A program made the translations under genes and the position numbers. From Lunularia cruciata (lineage: Eukaryota > Streptophyta > Marchantiopsida > Lunulariales > Lunulariaceae), in NCBI GenBank assembly GCA_948567375.1, contig OX419761.1:57228501-57292500 (forward strand): 64,000 nucleotides of DNA. The letters are read 5' to 3'. Under the pieces are notes generated by a model, which saw nothing but the letters and a program-made list of their open reading frames with translations, ran no database searches and was not told the origin of the DNA. Of the stretch, positions 1 through 10,719 are shown in pieces. Every line of letters begins with the position of its first letter. The stretch's first letter is position 1.

Positions 1-185
1 TATGTAGTGAGACCAAAAGTGATGTTTAGAGATTTCATGGTTAGGAATTTTGGTGCGGAATATTATCAACAAGTGGTAGCTTCCGAGGTCCCAATGGTAG
101 TTCCAATAGTTTGTGCACACTCTAGAGCAATCATATTAACTCTCTATTAAAGTAGACAATAGCAATTGTGTGTTATAGGAACTAT

Positions 186-1300
186 GGATCCACAGTTATA
201 GGAGTTGGTGCAAGGAATGCAGGGGACATTGAACAAATTTTGAGAGATTAAGATGACCATGGAGGCATTACAAAGTCAAGTGCAGACCCTCAGGAATGAT
301 CAAGCAATGCAAGAAGAAGAGCCATCTTAAAACCTAGTACTTGTGATTGAAGTACTTAGAGAGGCACCCATCCTACGAACCTTGTCACGATCAAGCCACA
401 TTACTACTCTGGATGAAGAAGACCTGCAACATTGAGCCTTACAAGGAGCAACGTACAATGGGAGTAATGGAGAACTGGATCTCAAGAATGAATCAATATT
501 TCCGATTATTCTCAATAGAGATCATGGAGCATGCTACAGGCTTGTTTGCATGTAGGTACTTGACCCACAAAGCCCTCACATGGTATGATGCTTGGGAATG
601 ATCCATGTTGGTAGAGAGAAGGGAGGTTACATGGACAACAATGCAAGAAGGATTGTTGAACAATTTCTAGTCGGTGGACTTTGTGTAGATGGCCTGGATC
701 CGACTTTGGGGATTGAAATAGAAGAACAATGTACAAGAGTATGTGGAGGCCTTTTTAGATTTACAAGTCGCAATAACCGACATGAGTCCAATAGAGGCTC
801 TCGACAAGTTTAAACAAGGGTTGAAGGAGCGGATTTGCCAAGAAATCATGGTACAAAATCCTTGCACGTTATTTGAAGCCATTGCTTATACAGAGAGAAT
901 GGCAAGGGCATTGGGTGGAGGTGAAGGAGTAGTTCCACCTCAACCTTATTGGGCAGAAATGCCACCCATGGGTGGACCAATACCGATGGAACTAGGCAAC
1001 CTTTGGTTTTGAGATTGAGGAGCACAACCGCTTCAAGGAGAGAGGGGACGGGTAGAAGAACAGAGAGATAGAGTCTCACAAGGAGAAGGAACTCAAGGAG
1101 AACAACGCCGTTGTTACAATTGTGGTTGTATGGGGCATATATCTACCAACTTTTGTGCTTGTCTCACTAGAAGCCCTCGGCCTTCATACAGGCAATCTTT
1201 GAACAACATGGAGAGATGCACTAAAGAAGAGGAGGTGAAAATCACTTTGGAAAATAAAGATTGCCAGTTTGCATACCTTGCGGCCTTACTGGCTCAATAA
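186..1300 (+). pseudogene. gag remnant of chromovirus A with zinc knuckle
   Basis: The start ATG near 186 is followed by a glutamine-rich, coiled-coil-like N-terminus, then capsid-like segments at 347-601 and 743-1012 in different frames. The first contains WISRMNQYFRLF and the second DRF/LDKFKQGLKERI-type retrotrans_gag sequence. A zinc knuckle follows at about 1112-1160 (Cys-x2-Cys-x4-His-x5-Cys, one residue longer than usual before the last Cys). Several in-frame stops and frame changes make this a pseudogene. In the intact family Gag forms the virus-like particle and binds RNA. Confidence 0.8.
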
Positions 1301-1365
1301 GGAAGTAGAAAAGTGAGGGAAGGAAGAAGACGAGCGCGCAAAGGTACCAAAAGGCAATCTCACAA

Positions 1366-1700
1366 TTGATTGTAGTGAATGGAGTCCTAAAAGGCAATCA
1401 AGTGAGAGTATTAATAGATCCGAGAGTAACAAAGAATTTCTTGTCTTACTCTATTGCAATAAGATTGGGAATGGATCTAGAGAGAATTGAGAGTGAAGAA
1501 TTAGAGTTACCTAACGTGCAAACAGAGAGGATTGAATCATTACCTAGATGGGTAACACTATCTATAGGAGAATAACAAGAAGCAATTGAGTGGCAAGTGA
1601 TACAATTAGCTTGTTATGATGTAATCTTAGGCATACCATGGATGGAGCATTACAACCCTATGGTAGATTGGAGGAAGAAAGTAGTGAGAACTCACCAATA
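1366..1700 (+). pseudogene. Chromovirus A aspartic protease remnant
   Basis: The open segment 1366-1575 carries VLIDPRVTKNF, at the place of the retropepsin active site D-[ST]-G-A-T-x-N-F. The glycine is an arginine here, so catalysis should be lost; the other copy of A keeps the glycine. A second segment at about 1618-1690 reads DVILGIPWMEHYN, the conserved end of the protease domain (ILGMPWL-type). A stop separates the two at 1573. Confidence 0.8.
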
Positions 1701-1769
1701 GTTGATCATTGGGGTTAAAGAAAAATCACACACGCAAGAATTGCCTCTTTATGTCATAAGGACAATGTT

Positions 1770-2150
1770 TAATGAATGACATATTTCATCCATATTTGGA
1801 TAAGTCTGTTATCTTGTTCCTAGATGACATCTTAGTATACAAAAGCATGGTGACAGAACACAATCATCATCTTTGAGAAGTCATCTAGATTTTAAGACAA
1901 AATAGATTGTACGCCAAAAGCTTAAAGTGTAAGTTTGGCAAGTCTAAAGTAGACTACTTGGGGCATAGAGTAAGTGCAAAGGGTATTCAAGTATTGACCG
2001 ATAAAATAGAGGTCATTCAAAAATGGAATGCCCCAGAAGATCAGACTCAATCCAAGAGCTTCTTGGGGTTGATAAGATTCTATAGTTGATTTGTCAAGAA
2101 CTTCTCCAAGGTTACACATCATTTAAGGACACTACTTGGCAAAGGGAAGA
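1770..2150 (+). pseudogene. Chromovirus A reverse transcriptase remnant (core deleted)
   Basis: Sequence jumps from the end of protease to the palm motif FLDDILVY at about 1819-1842; fingers and most of the palm are missing. The C-terminal RT/connection segment follows at 1907-2089 with CKFGKSKVDYLGHRVSAKG and SFLGLIRFYS, both typical of Ty3/gypsy. Stops occur at 1875 and 2087. Confidence 0.85.
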
Positions 2151-2695
2151 AGTGGACGTGAGGAAACGCACAAGAGTTGGCCTTTCAAGAATTGAAAGCC
2201 GCCTTGCTACATGCACCAATCTTGAAGTGGTATGACCCAAATTTCCAATCAAGTTGGCTACAGATGCATTAGGCGTAGCAATAGGAGCAGTCCTACAACA
2301 AGAGTGGCATGACGGATGGCATCCAATTGTATATTTCTCTTGAGAGTTGTTACCGGTAGAGTGCAACCACCACACCACAGAACAAGAAGAGTTGGCCATC
2401 ATCCTTGCAATCAAGCATTGGAAGCACTATTTGGGCAAGAAGGCATTTTTAGTAGAGACGTACCACAAACCTCTAGTCTACCTCAAGACGTAGAAGGATC
2501 TATCTCATTGCCAGATTTGATGGGTTGAGTGGCGACAATGCTTCAACATGACAATCACCTACATGGAAGGCAAGAAGCAACTTGCATATGCATTCACCCA
2601 CATGCTAATGCCAAACAACTTGGTGGTAGAGGTTAAGATTAACCCTAAATTTTGGCTAGAGATTATGGCTACTACAAAAACTGATTCATAGATTG
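2151..2695 (+). pseudogene. Chromovirus A RNase H remnant
   Basis: Three frames together give a Ty3/gypsy RNase H: FQELKAALLHAPIL just before 2230, then LATDALGVAIGAVLQQ (first catalytic Asp), ELLPVECNHHTTEQEELAII with the catalytic Glu region, and AIKHWKHYLGKKAFLV. Frame changes at about 2230 and internal stops near 2340, 2490 and 2526 show decay. Confidence 0.8.
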
Positions 2696-3371
2696 TAGGA
2701 GTGCAATCATCCAAAGGTGTCATCAATATCCAAGGACTCACCTCTTGTGATGGTAGATTATGGATCCCAAATGTAGCAAAATTAAGCACCACCATTCTAG
2801 CGGAATGTCATGATTTGGCCATTGCAAGTCATGTCAGAGTGGACAAGACCTTGGATGCAGTCCAGTGCCATTACTATTGGCCCAAGATGAGCAATGACAT
2901 GATGGACTATGTGCACAATTGCCTACTCTATCAACAGAACAAAGCTTCTAATCAAGCTCCTGTAGGGCTCCTCCAATGTCTCCCCACTCCTACACAATGT
3001 TGGGAATAGGCGAGTATGGATCTCATTTATGAATTACCCAAGCCCACCTCAAGGTTTGACTCCATCGTGGTCTTTGTGGACCAGATTAGCAACATGATTC
3101 ATGTACGCCTTACCACCAAGGATGTGATTGCTCCACAACTAGCTCAATTAACTTAGATGCAGTCTTCTCTCACCATGGCTTGTCTCGAGTACTCATCATT
3201 GATAGAGGCACTCAATTCACCAATTTGTTTTGGCAAACACTCTTTTGTTTCTTCAAAACCAAGTTAGACATGTCTACAACTTACCACCCACAAACAAATG
3301 GACAAAGAAAGTGAGCTAATTGCACTATTGAAGACATGTTACGCGGCTTCACCTTAGAGGAGCAAGAGAGG
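2696..3371 (+). pseudogene. Chromovirus A integrase, N-terminal and core part
   Basis: The open segment 2701-3009 carries the zinc-binding domain: His in AECHDLAIASH, then CHYYWPKM and NCLLYQQNKAS, where the second Cys of the HHCC set has become Tyr. The core continues with DLIYELPKP and IVVFVDQISN, then in other frames with the DRGTQFTN-type region near 3200 and a YHPQTNGQ-type region near 3280-3310. The frame is cut at 3371 by insertion of the element at 3372-7068; the rest resumes at 7069. Confidence 0.85.
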
Positions 3372-3445
3372 TGAAATGTGGTACCCACATTTTTTGTTTT
3401 TTTTATGGTTAGTAGGGTTTAAGAGACAAAGTAAGCACGGAAAAG

Positions 3446-4218
3446 TTGAATTGCGGACAAAGAAGAGGTGAAAGTAACTTTGGAGGAAAGCCGAAGAAGC
3501 TGACATCGGATCCGATGATGGAGGTACTCGGAAGAAGAGTACGCCGGAAACAGGCCAAAGATCATCGTCTTTGGGTTGGGAAATGCAAGAAAGACGAAGA
3601 CCGTTTAACAACCTCTGTACGTGGCAAGAAAGTACATTTCAAGAAACGGCAAGGGCAGAAGAATCATGTCTTGATAGTGACCGGGAGTGCACGCAGAAGA
3701 GAGAAAATCACCGATGAAATCGATTGAAGAATGAATGCGATTCGAGGCAATATAAAATTGCGACTGTGCAGGAGGAATTCAAACCCTCTGAGTAAATTCC
3801 CAATTCCTTTGAGTAGTCGTTCTGCAGTAATGCGTGTCCGGAAGCCCGTCAAGAGTGAAATTTTCCAAAACCCTGAGGAAGTTAGAGTGTCTCGTCCAGG
3901 AGAGGGTCTGATTTTCCAACAGCGTAGAACGAGAGAACAAATCATGGCGAAGAGGGTGGCCAACGCGCTAGCAGTGAGAGGTTTTGCAATTCAAAGAGTA
4001 GATGTAGTAGCTAGGATCGAAGTCTTGGTTAGACTTTGTATCACCTTTTTAGCATGGAACTGGAATTTTAGTTTCCCGAGAGTGATGGCATAGATCGCTG
4101 CCAGTAATTGTGAAGAGGGTCCTAAAGTAGAGGGGAAGAGAGGCAATCCGGCTTGATGGACTGAGTCAGATTGGAAGTTAGTCTTGGGGAGAGAAGCAGG
4201 AGAGTCGACAGGGATCAC
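3446..4218 (+). pseudogene. Basic N-terminal ORF segments of the nested element
   Basis: Consecutive + strand segments at 3446-3727 and 3731-4093 share one lysine/arginine-rich character, with KKVHFKKRQGQKN and QQRRTREQIMAKRVANAL as examples. A single stop at 3725 separates them. Further segments around 4100-4250 (including SDWKLVLGREAGES) continue towards the gag-like ORF in changing frames. I do not recognise a family. They could be the N-terminus of a broken gag-like polyprotein. Confidence 0.4.
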
Positions 4219-4302
4219 CTTCTATCGGAAGTATGATGCTGCAGAGGAGACGGCGGAGTTTGCAATTCGTTTTTTGCTCCACAAACTACGAATGGTTACA
4301 AG

Positions 4303-4935
4303 GTGGAATCTTATCGGGACCCGATCCGAAGAAGTATCGTAGGGGCGATGATGGCCATGTTCAAGCCGGAGCAAACGACCTATGTAACCATGCAGCAGGC
4401 ATTCTTCTTCCATCAAATGTTTGCAGGAGTACCATTGAATTGGGCAAAGCGCTTCCATCACCGAACAAGGCAGATGGTGGTGAATTGGAGAATGGGCTCG
4501 CCACCGCATTATTTCACACCGTTCACGGCTCATTTCTACTTCGGGCTAAACTTACTGTCTGAAGACGAGCGTCATCGTATGGTCTCACACATGCACCCCG
4601 ATTTGAGGCGGGAAGCAGACAAAGAGGAGCGACAGTATATGCTTCATCTGCAAGCGAATGACGAATACTTTGCAAGGACGGGACAGTGGAAGATTGAAGA
4701 TGTTGCCAGTCCAAAGACAAAGAAGCAAAGTAAACCCAAAGAAGCCAAATCATTGCCCATCCCATGCAAGACTCGGAGGCTGATGTTGAAGACCAGTAAA
4801 ATTGTCAGAGGTGCATCATCGGAGTCGGAGTCTGATGAAGAAACTGAGTCGCAAGAAGAAGATTTGGAAGAAGAAGAGCTCACCTTGAAAAGTGAGGAGT
4901 CTGGGAGCAACAATGAGGGTGAACCCGAAGTCTAG
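4303..4935 (+). CDS. Gag-like ORF of the nested element
   Basis: 210 residues from the nearest ATG; homologous-looking coding sequence continues upstream, so the true start may be earlier. The N-terminal half is aromatic and basic (QQAFFFHQMFAGVPLNWAKR, FHHRTRQMVVNWRMGSP, FYFGLNLLSEDERHRM), suggesting a compact helical fold. The C-terminal half (from about residue 145) turns lysine-rich, then strongly acidic with serine and glutamate runs. No zinc knuckle and no catalytic motif is visible. Together with the following coiled-coil ORF it resembles a structural, gag-like protein. The function is unknown, and I could not place it in a named family. Confidence 0.45.
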   Translation: MESYRDPIRRSIVGAMMAMFKPEQTTYVTMQQAFFFHQMFAGVPLNWAKRFHHRTRQMVVNWRMGSPPHYFTPFTAHFYFGLNLLSEDERHRMVSHMHPDLRREADKEERQYMLHLQANDEYFARTGQWKIEDVASPKTKKQSKPKEAKSLPIPCKTRRLMLKTSKIVRGASSESESDEETESQEEDLEEEELTLKSEESGSNNEGEPEV

Positions 4936-4938
4936 CAA

Positions 4939-6276
4939 TTGGTGGTGGTAAGTGAGGCTAGTGAGGCAATGATGGAGAACAAGCCAAAACCCAAAGCAAA
5001 GAAGGAGTATCCCACGGGGCCGAGTTCAAGAAGCCAAGACGAAGATAGTGCCGACACTATGAAGATACGAAGATCACGACTTCGAATGAAGGAGCCGATG
5101 ATGCAGGAGAAGACTCTAGACGAAGGTGGCGATGAAGAAGAAAATTTTGGTAGGATAGCATATTTGACGAGGGTGGGCACACCTTTGCTCGAGCTATTGA
5201 AAGAACATTGTATGGGAATTGCCCAAGATTGAGTGAAAGGGATGAATGAGCTGCAGGTGGTGAAGCATCTGTTGAAGGAAGTGCAGGAGCTGCAGGAGCA
5301 TCAAGTCCGAAGAAGTGCGGAAATTGAAGATCTTCGGAGGGAGGAAGACTCGAGGAAGGAGATGCTGAGCCTGATACAAGGAAGATGCGCAAAGAAGGAG
5401 AAGGAATTGCAAAAGCAAGCCGGGGAATTGAAGGAGCAGGCGATGTGGCTCAGCAAAATGAAGGAGGAAGTGAGTGATGTGCGCATCGATCATGTTCAGC
5501 TGAAGGCAATGACCATCGTGATGGAGCAGGAGTTGGATAGCTTGAAGAAGAGTGCCGGAGCAAAAGATCAAGCATGGCAGAGAGAGCTGGCGGCCAGACA
5601 AGAAGAAGATGAACGACTACGAGAACTCATCAGAAGTATGGAATTGCAGAGTATGCAGTATGCAAAGGAGAAGAAGATGCTCGCTGTAGAATACAAAGAC
5701 GAGTTGGAGATGTATCGAGTGGAGTTGAAGGTGGAACGTTCTTGAAGATACGCATCGGAATTTGTAGGGGACATTGTGGGGAAATTACAAGCAATCTTAA
5801 GCACGGAGGCTGAAGGGAGATTGGAAGAAGCTCGTCTGCATGAGTTGAAGTTACTTGTGCAGGAGACTCGGAAGTGAAGAGCCAAGGACGTGGATATGAA
5901 TACCTTGCTAATTCGGCTGAGAGAACGCGTAGATAGAAAAATGTTGGAGGTAGAAAATAATGTTAGTCTTAGGCTAGATTTAGTCAATTCAGAGTTAGAG
6001 AAAATTTGGACTAGTGTGATAGTGGAGAAGAAACCCGATGTTATAGATGTAGGAACTCAAGTGTCATCGGACTTGAGAATTGACACATTAGAGAAGAGTG
6101 GGTCGGGAAATAAGAGTGTAGATGGAGTAAACCAGAGTTCAATTGAAGACTGTAGTGAAGAAGTTGTAGAATTAGTAAAGAAATTAGTAGAATCAGTCAT
6201 ACCCGAAGAAGGTGAAATAGCAAGAAGATCATCGGGTTTGGAAGCCAATGATGAGGTCGACATCGGATCGGGATAG
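4939..6276 (+). CDS. Coiled-coil ORF series of the nested element
   Basis: Three segments nearly in one frame: 4939-5232 (acidic, KIRRSRLRMKEPMMQEK), 5233-5745 (170 residues, long heptad-rich coiled coil such as KHLLKEVQELQEHQVRRSAE and QKQAGELKEQAMWLSKM), and 5890-6276 (DRKMLEVENNVSLRLDLV, then acidic). They are separated by single stops at about 5230, 5743 and 5875. The unbroken heptads between stops suggest the protein was intact until recently. Multimerisation is the only role the sequence supports. Confidence 0.45.
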
Positions 6277-6317
6277 AAGTCAATTCTAAGATAGGAAAGG
6301 GCAGATATGAAGAGATA

Positions 6318-7068
6318 GATTGTCACTAAGGATCTGTAGGTAGGAAGAGATGTTAGGAAGCGGTGCTTAGGTAGGCAAGTGTGCCGTTTGCTTCAGTATT
6401 TAAGTGGAGCATTTGCAATATGATGTTATTCAGTATTCATATTTCTGAAGATAGATAAAGCGAAGTGTTGTTCTTAGTACTCGTCGCTTAAGCTTAATTC
6501 CGATTGTCAATTTCATGTTTGTGTTTGTGAGTGTGTGGAGAATTCTGAAGAGCAAGTCAGTGTGTTTGTGGATGTTGGAATTTGCAGCCTTGATCTTCAT
6601 TCTGTGTGTTTGATCTTGAGTGAAGTGCATCGGAGCAATGCCTTGACAGATCTGAGAGGAATTGTAGTGTTGTTAGTATTTTGCATTTGTGAGTGTAGCA
6701 CAAAGTTGATGTGAAGCAATTTTGATCGAGGAACTTGTGCCTTCAAAGGAGGGGTGGAACACAATTCTGAGGCAAAATCAGTCTTGCAGTGAAGTGCCAT
6801 CTTTGGGAGAATCTGAATTATCACAATCAAGAGTTGTTTGGATAGAATTTACTATGATGTGATTATGTGTGCGTATTGTGACAAAGTGTCAAGATTGTGA
6901 GCTTGTTACTCTCTTCTGGGTGTAGTTTCTACCTGAGAGATTAAAGAAGCAATCAAGAAGAACTGCAATTGTGACTTTTGACTTCGTATTTGACCAATTC
7001 TGGATAGTATCTCTGCGGGAACAACTTTACTTACCCGATTACCACAAAAGTGATATTTGCCGGGTTGT
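6318..7068 (+). repeat. Possible 3' LTR of the nested element
   Basis: It begins TGTCACTAAGG after a purine-rich stretch (about 6290-6316) and ends GTTGTCACA. A TATA-like tatttaag lies near 6400. No second copy exists in the window to prove terminal repeats, so this stays a guess from end motifs and non-coding character. Confidence 0.3.
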
Positions 7069-7300
7069 CACATGGAACACCCTACTCCCGTTGGTAGAAT
7101 TTGCTTACAACAATTCGGTGAATGCATCCATCCATGTCACTCCATTCTTTCTCATGTATGATGAGCATCCCTTCATACCTTCTAGCTTGATGAAGATCCG
7201 TTTGGTGGCTACCAAGGTCGACGGAGTCAAAACATTTGTTTCTAGAATCCAACAAGGTGTGGAGAGCACCAAGCACATATTATAGATTGCATAAAATTGA
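7069..7300 (+). pseudogene. Chromovirus A integrase, resumed C-terminal core
   Basis: Directly after the nested insert the frame reads NTLLPLVEFAYNNSVNASIH and TPFFLMYDEHPFIP, the conserved end of the gypsy integrase core (LPLVEFAYNNS...PFxxxYG). It joins the sequence cut at 3371. A stop follows at 7283, and the linker region to the chromodomain (7300-7560) is out of frame with SWLSTTKL and RKLRPHFIGPF-like traces. Confidence 0.85.
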
Positions 7301-7525
7301 TAGAAGCAATATGTTGATGCACACCATAGACACATGGAGTTTAATGTTAGGGGTCAAGGGTGGTTGTCGACAACCAAACTTACATTAGTTGGATCTCGTA
7401 AGCTTAGACCTCATTTTATTGGACCTTTTTTATTCTTCATTGAGTCGGCACTATGGCCTATCACCTCAAGCTACCACCACACATGAAGATCCATCCTATG
7501 ATCCAGGTTTCCCTACTATTCAGAG

Positions 7526-7795
7526 ATGCTTCCTGATTGGGCCAATGTCATTTCACACAAGACATTTGACCTTGTTCGACACTCATTGAGGGCACAAAGG
7601 AATATGAAGTGGAGCATATTCTCCAAAAACATAGGCATGGTACCTCACTATCTATGGGTGGACTATCTAGTAGAGTGGAAAGGTAACCCCCTCCATGAAG
7701 CAACCTGGGAACCCGCTGCCAATTTGACACATGCACTGATGTTGGTGCAAGCGTTTGAGCAACAACTGCACAATGAGGATATTGTGTCTTAAAAG
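7526..7795 (+). pseudogene. Chromovirus A chromodomain remnant
   Basis: The frame reads VDYLVEWKGNPLHEATWEPA and then NLTHALMLVQAFEQQL, the second half of a C-terminal integrase chromodomain (YLVKWKG...ATWEP). An upstream VEHIL-like part (about 7585-7625) is in another frame. In chromoviruses this domain directs integration to marked chromatin. Confidence 0.85.
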
Positions 7796-7805
7796 GAGGG
7801 AGGTT

Positions 7806-8574
7806 TGTAATACCAAGAGCTAGCCATATGATCTAGATGTGAAATTTGGTTTGGTAACATCTAGAATGATATTATACATGATGGTCAAAATAGATCAGAT
7901 AGAAGTATCACCAAAAGAGTACTTCTACTAATAGGGCAAAAACCAAAATAGACTTGGAAACCTTAGAACCAATAGCTAGATATATGATTTAAAGGTGAGA
8001 ATTGGTTTGGTAATATCTGGAAGGATGTTACACATGATGGACTAAATAGATCAGAAAGAGGTATCACCAAAAGAGGACATCTAATAATAGAGTAGGAACC
8101 AAAATATGCCTAAAATCTTTGAAGGCAATTTTGGTGGCCTAAATGGATGAATTAAGCCTTGAAAATGTGCAGATTCCCTCCCCCGCCTCCCTCCTTCCAA
8201 CCTCTTTCCTCAACAAAGGAAAGGTTGGACTTTCCTTCCCCTTGGTGTGTCTCATTGAGAGCTCTCCAATGGTACTTCACCCACATGATTTTGAGATTCC
8301 TACAAGATGATTTCCTAAAAGATTCCTTTTGGTCAAATCTTGTTTGACCAACCAGATAGGACCCAGACCAACATGTCAACCATCCAAGTAAGCAATCCAA
8401 GAGTGGAGCTTGCTGACATATCACCTATCTATGGACCTAATCCTATGGTGGAGCTTCCTTGGAGGAAATCCTCTTTGTCTATATAATAAAGAGAAGGTGC
8501 TCCATTGGGGCATCGGAGGTTTGAGTGTGAAATTGTGTGTTTCTTTTCAAGTCTCCTATTCTTGGAGTATTACA
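7806..8574 (+). repeat. Chromovirus A 3' LTR
   Basis: It follows a polypurine tract (aaaaggagggagg, about 7790-7803). It starts TGTAATACC and ends ATTACA, with 6-bp terminal inverted ends. It is homologous to the minus-strand LTR at 59006-59589, which is about 585 bp. This copy is about 185 bp longer, largely because 7820-7946 is partly duplicated at about 7971-8100. A TATA-like ctatataataaa lies near 8480. Confidence 0.85.
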
Positions 8575-9000
8575 ATTGGAAACTCCCACACAATTGGACA
8601 AACTCTTTAACATCTTGTGTCATGTTGGACCACCACCATTGGCATTGGAGAGTACCTAAGGTCTTGTCCACACCTATGTGACCAGCGATTGGTAAGTCAT
8701 GGGCTTCTCCGAGGCGCACAAGTCAAAGATCATCCTTGGTTGGAACATAAATCCTATTCTCATAGAATAGAAGGCCTTCCTTGAAGAAGAAGGTGTTGTA
8801 CTTCTTGTTGCATGCTGCAAGATGACCTTGTACCATCTGAAAGAAAGGATCTTGCTGTAAAGCGGTCTTAAACTCAATTTGGACTTTGGAGTCAATTGAT
8901 ATCATTGTAATTGCCGCTATGATGAGAGGAAGAGACTTCAAATCAGGTTGCCATAATAGGTATTGAGAATGACATGGAACCAATCGGGTTTGTACTCAAG
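8575..9000 (-). pseudogene. Chromovirus B (minus) integrase zinc domain and RNase H-integrase linker
   Basis: 8723-8983 encodes the linker with ALQQDPFFQMVQGHLAACNK and EGLLFYENRIYVPTK. The next minus-strand bases down to 8575 carry the HHCC-type region (HHQWWWPNMTQDVKEF-like), matching 16441-16500 of the full-length copy. The reading ends where chromovirus A begins. Confidence 0.8.
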
Positions 9001-9560
9001 TTTGATGTCAAACAATTGTAGGTGTTCCTCCTATTGGCGATGTTGACTCTTTGTGAGTTCCAACTGTAACATCTGCGACAAAAGTTTATGATCAGTTTGC
9101 ATGATCACTTGTTTCCAAAAGAGATAATACTTCCATACCTTAGTTCCATATACCATTGCTAGTTGTTCTTGATCTTGAGCAGAGTAATTCCTTTTTGCTA
9201 TATTTAGTTTACAAGACACAAAGGCAATAGGATGTAACTCATTTGGGAATTCTTGTTGAATCATGGCTCAAATTGCAAAGTTAGAAGCATCAAAATCAAC
9301 CACACAAGGCAATTGAGGATCATATGGTTGAAGAATTATGGGATGTAACTCATTTGGGAATTCTTGTTGCAACATGGCTCCAATTGCAAAGTTAGAAGCA
9401 TCAAAATCAACCACACAAGGCAATTGAGGATCATATGGTCTTGAAGACACCATGTGTTTCAACTTTTGGAACGCTTCTTCATGCTTGTTGGTCCATTGAA
9501 AGCTCAAGTTATTCCCCAAGAGATCGGTCAATGGTGTAGCCACATGAGCATAGTAGTGGA
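9001..9560 (-). pseudogene. Chromovirus B (minus) RNase H with internal tandem duplication
   Basis: Segments at 9268-9543 and 9031-9264 give FQWTNKHEEAFQKLKHM, VDFDASNFAIGAMLQQEFPN and AFVSCKLNIAKRNYSAQDQEQLAMV, a gypsy RNase H. About 97 bp are duplicated with a 111-bp period (copies starting 9231 and 9342), so the DFDASNFAI catalytic-Asp block appears twice. The 111-bp unit is 37 codons and keeps frame. Confidence 0.85.
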
Positions 9561-10463
9561 TGAATCGTCAATAAAAGTTGGCCAATCCATTAAATGCTCA
9601 TACTTTTATAGCATCCTTTGGAGTACGCCAATCAGTGATGGCCTTGATTTTCTCCTCTTCCATCTTGTGACCCAAGAGGTAACTTCCTTTTGCCAAAAGG
9701 CAAACTTTGACTTCTTGCAATAAAACTTCCATTGTCATAGTCGTCCTTGCATGTGATTTGCATGTTTTTCCTTTATCTTGCTATAGATTAAAATGTCATC
9801 CAAGAACACCACCATGTATCAATCCAATAGTCCACCCAACACCCAATGCATCTGATCCATGAAGACCATTGGAGCACTAGTGAGCCCAACAGGTAGAACT
9901 TTCCATTGAAAATTCTCATACCTTGTGCAAAAGGTAATCTTTTGCACATTCTTCCTATCAATGGAGATTTGCCAATAGCCGCTGGGAAGATCCAACTTGG
10001 AGAAGTATTGCGCTTCACTCAATTGACCAAGCAAGTCATCAATTCAAGGCAAGTGATATGCATTCTTCATTGTTTGTTTATTAATCACACAATAATCAAC
10101 ACAAAAACAAAGTCATCCATCCTTCTTTGGAACAAATAGTACCAATGCTCCCCAAGAAGATGTACTATGTTGTATGAAATCCTTCTCTAACAACTCCATA
10201 AGTGTTGTCTGCAACTCCTCTAACTCCTTTGGTGAGAGCCGATAGATTGGTCCACTCACTAGAGTACTCCATGGCAATAACTCAATCTTGAAGGGCATAC
10301 CACAATCGGAGTGTAATTCCTTTGGCAGATCATCCGGAAACATGTACGCAAACTTCTTAACTATTTGATCAACCATTGCTTGATGAGGCTCTTGACCATC
10401 CTCAAATCTTCCTTGTACAATTGTTTTGATCCACATTGCAAAAATAAACTTATCTTCCTCCAA
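9561..10463 (-). pseudogene. Chromovirus B (minus) reverse transcriptase
   Basis: 10113-10463 encodes the N-terminal part ([53 protein letters not shown]). 9819-10034 encodes SKLDLPSGYWQISIDRK, then VLPVGLTSAPMVFMDQM. The catalytic FLDD block follows near 9800. Stops and frameshifts break it, and the segment between (10035-10112) is degraded. Confidence 0.88.
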
Positions 10464-10660
10464 AGCTTACTCTATTGTTGCTTCACTTAGAGACTTCCCA
10501 TCTTGGGACTTATCTTCTTTCAAAGCTTGCTTTATGATTATCTTCTTGACAAACTTCCCATCTTGGGACTTATCTTCCTTCAAAGCTTGCTCTATGGTTG
10601 CTTTCTTGAAAAAATTTACATCTTGGGATTGACTATTCTTAGGTGTCTTATCAAAGGTGC
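10452..10660 (-). repeat. Three 60-bp (20-residue) repeats in the protease-RT linker
   Basis: Three tandem units, each encoding about SQDGKFxKKxxIEQALKEDK. The same array occurs in the full-length + copy at 14523-14705, so it is a family feature and not local damage. Confidence 0.8.
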
Positions 10661-10719
10661 CAAACAACCTAATAAAAAATTCCTACCTTGGTGTTGTACT
10701 TCAATTTGTCATCGGGTCC

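Larger units (their letters stand above)
3372..7068 (+). mobile_element. Unclassified element nested in chromovirus A integrase
   Basis: The integrase reading stops at 3371 and resumes at 7069, judged by comparison with the uninterrupted minus-strand A copy near 60340. The 3.7-kb insert has no RT, RNase H or integrase that I can recognise. It encodes basic, then gag-like, then acidic, then coiled-coil segments on the + strand. The right end (ttgccgggttgtcaca) looks like an LTR end, and 6318-7068 could be a 3' LTR with a TATA-like tatttaag near 6400, but no matching left LTR is present and no clear target duplication is seen. It may be a non-autonomous LTR element (LARD-like) that lost its 5' LTR. 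The class is uncertain. Confidence 0.6.
1..8574 (+). mobile_element. Chromovirus A copy 1 (Ty3/gypsy, decayed, 5'-truncated by window edge)
   Basis: Remains of an LTR retrotransposon in the order leader, gag, protease, reverse transcriptase, RNase H, integrase, chromodomain, 3' LTR, which is the Ty3/gypsy order; the chromodomain places it among chromoviruses. Positions 20-190 match the leader of the second copy at the right end of the window (about 63470-63640, minus). Coding is broken by many stops and frame changes, the core of RT is deleted, and integrase is interrupted by another element at 3372-7068. The 5' LTR lies left of the window. Its 3' end falls inside the integrase region of a minus-strand chromovirus B, so A inserted into B. 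It cannot be autonomous. Confidence 0.9.

Noticed and set aside
3372-7068. Clear LTR pair and target duplication for the nested element
   Set aside because: No sequence near 3372 matches 6318-7068, and flanks agagg and tggaa do not match; only a tentative 3' LTR is reported.
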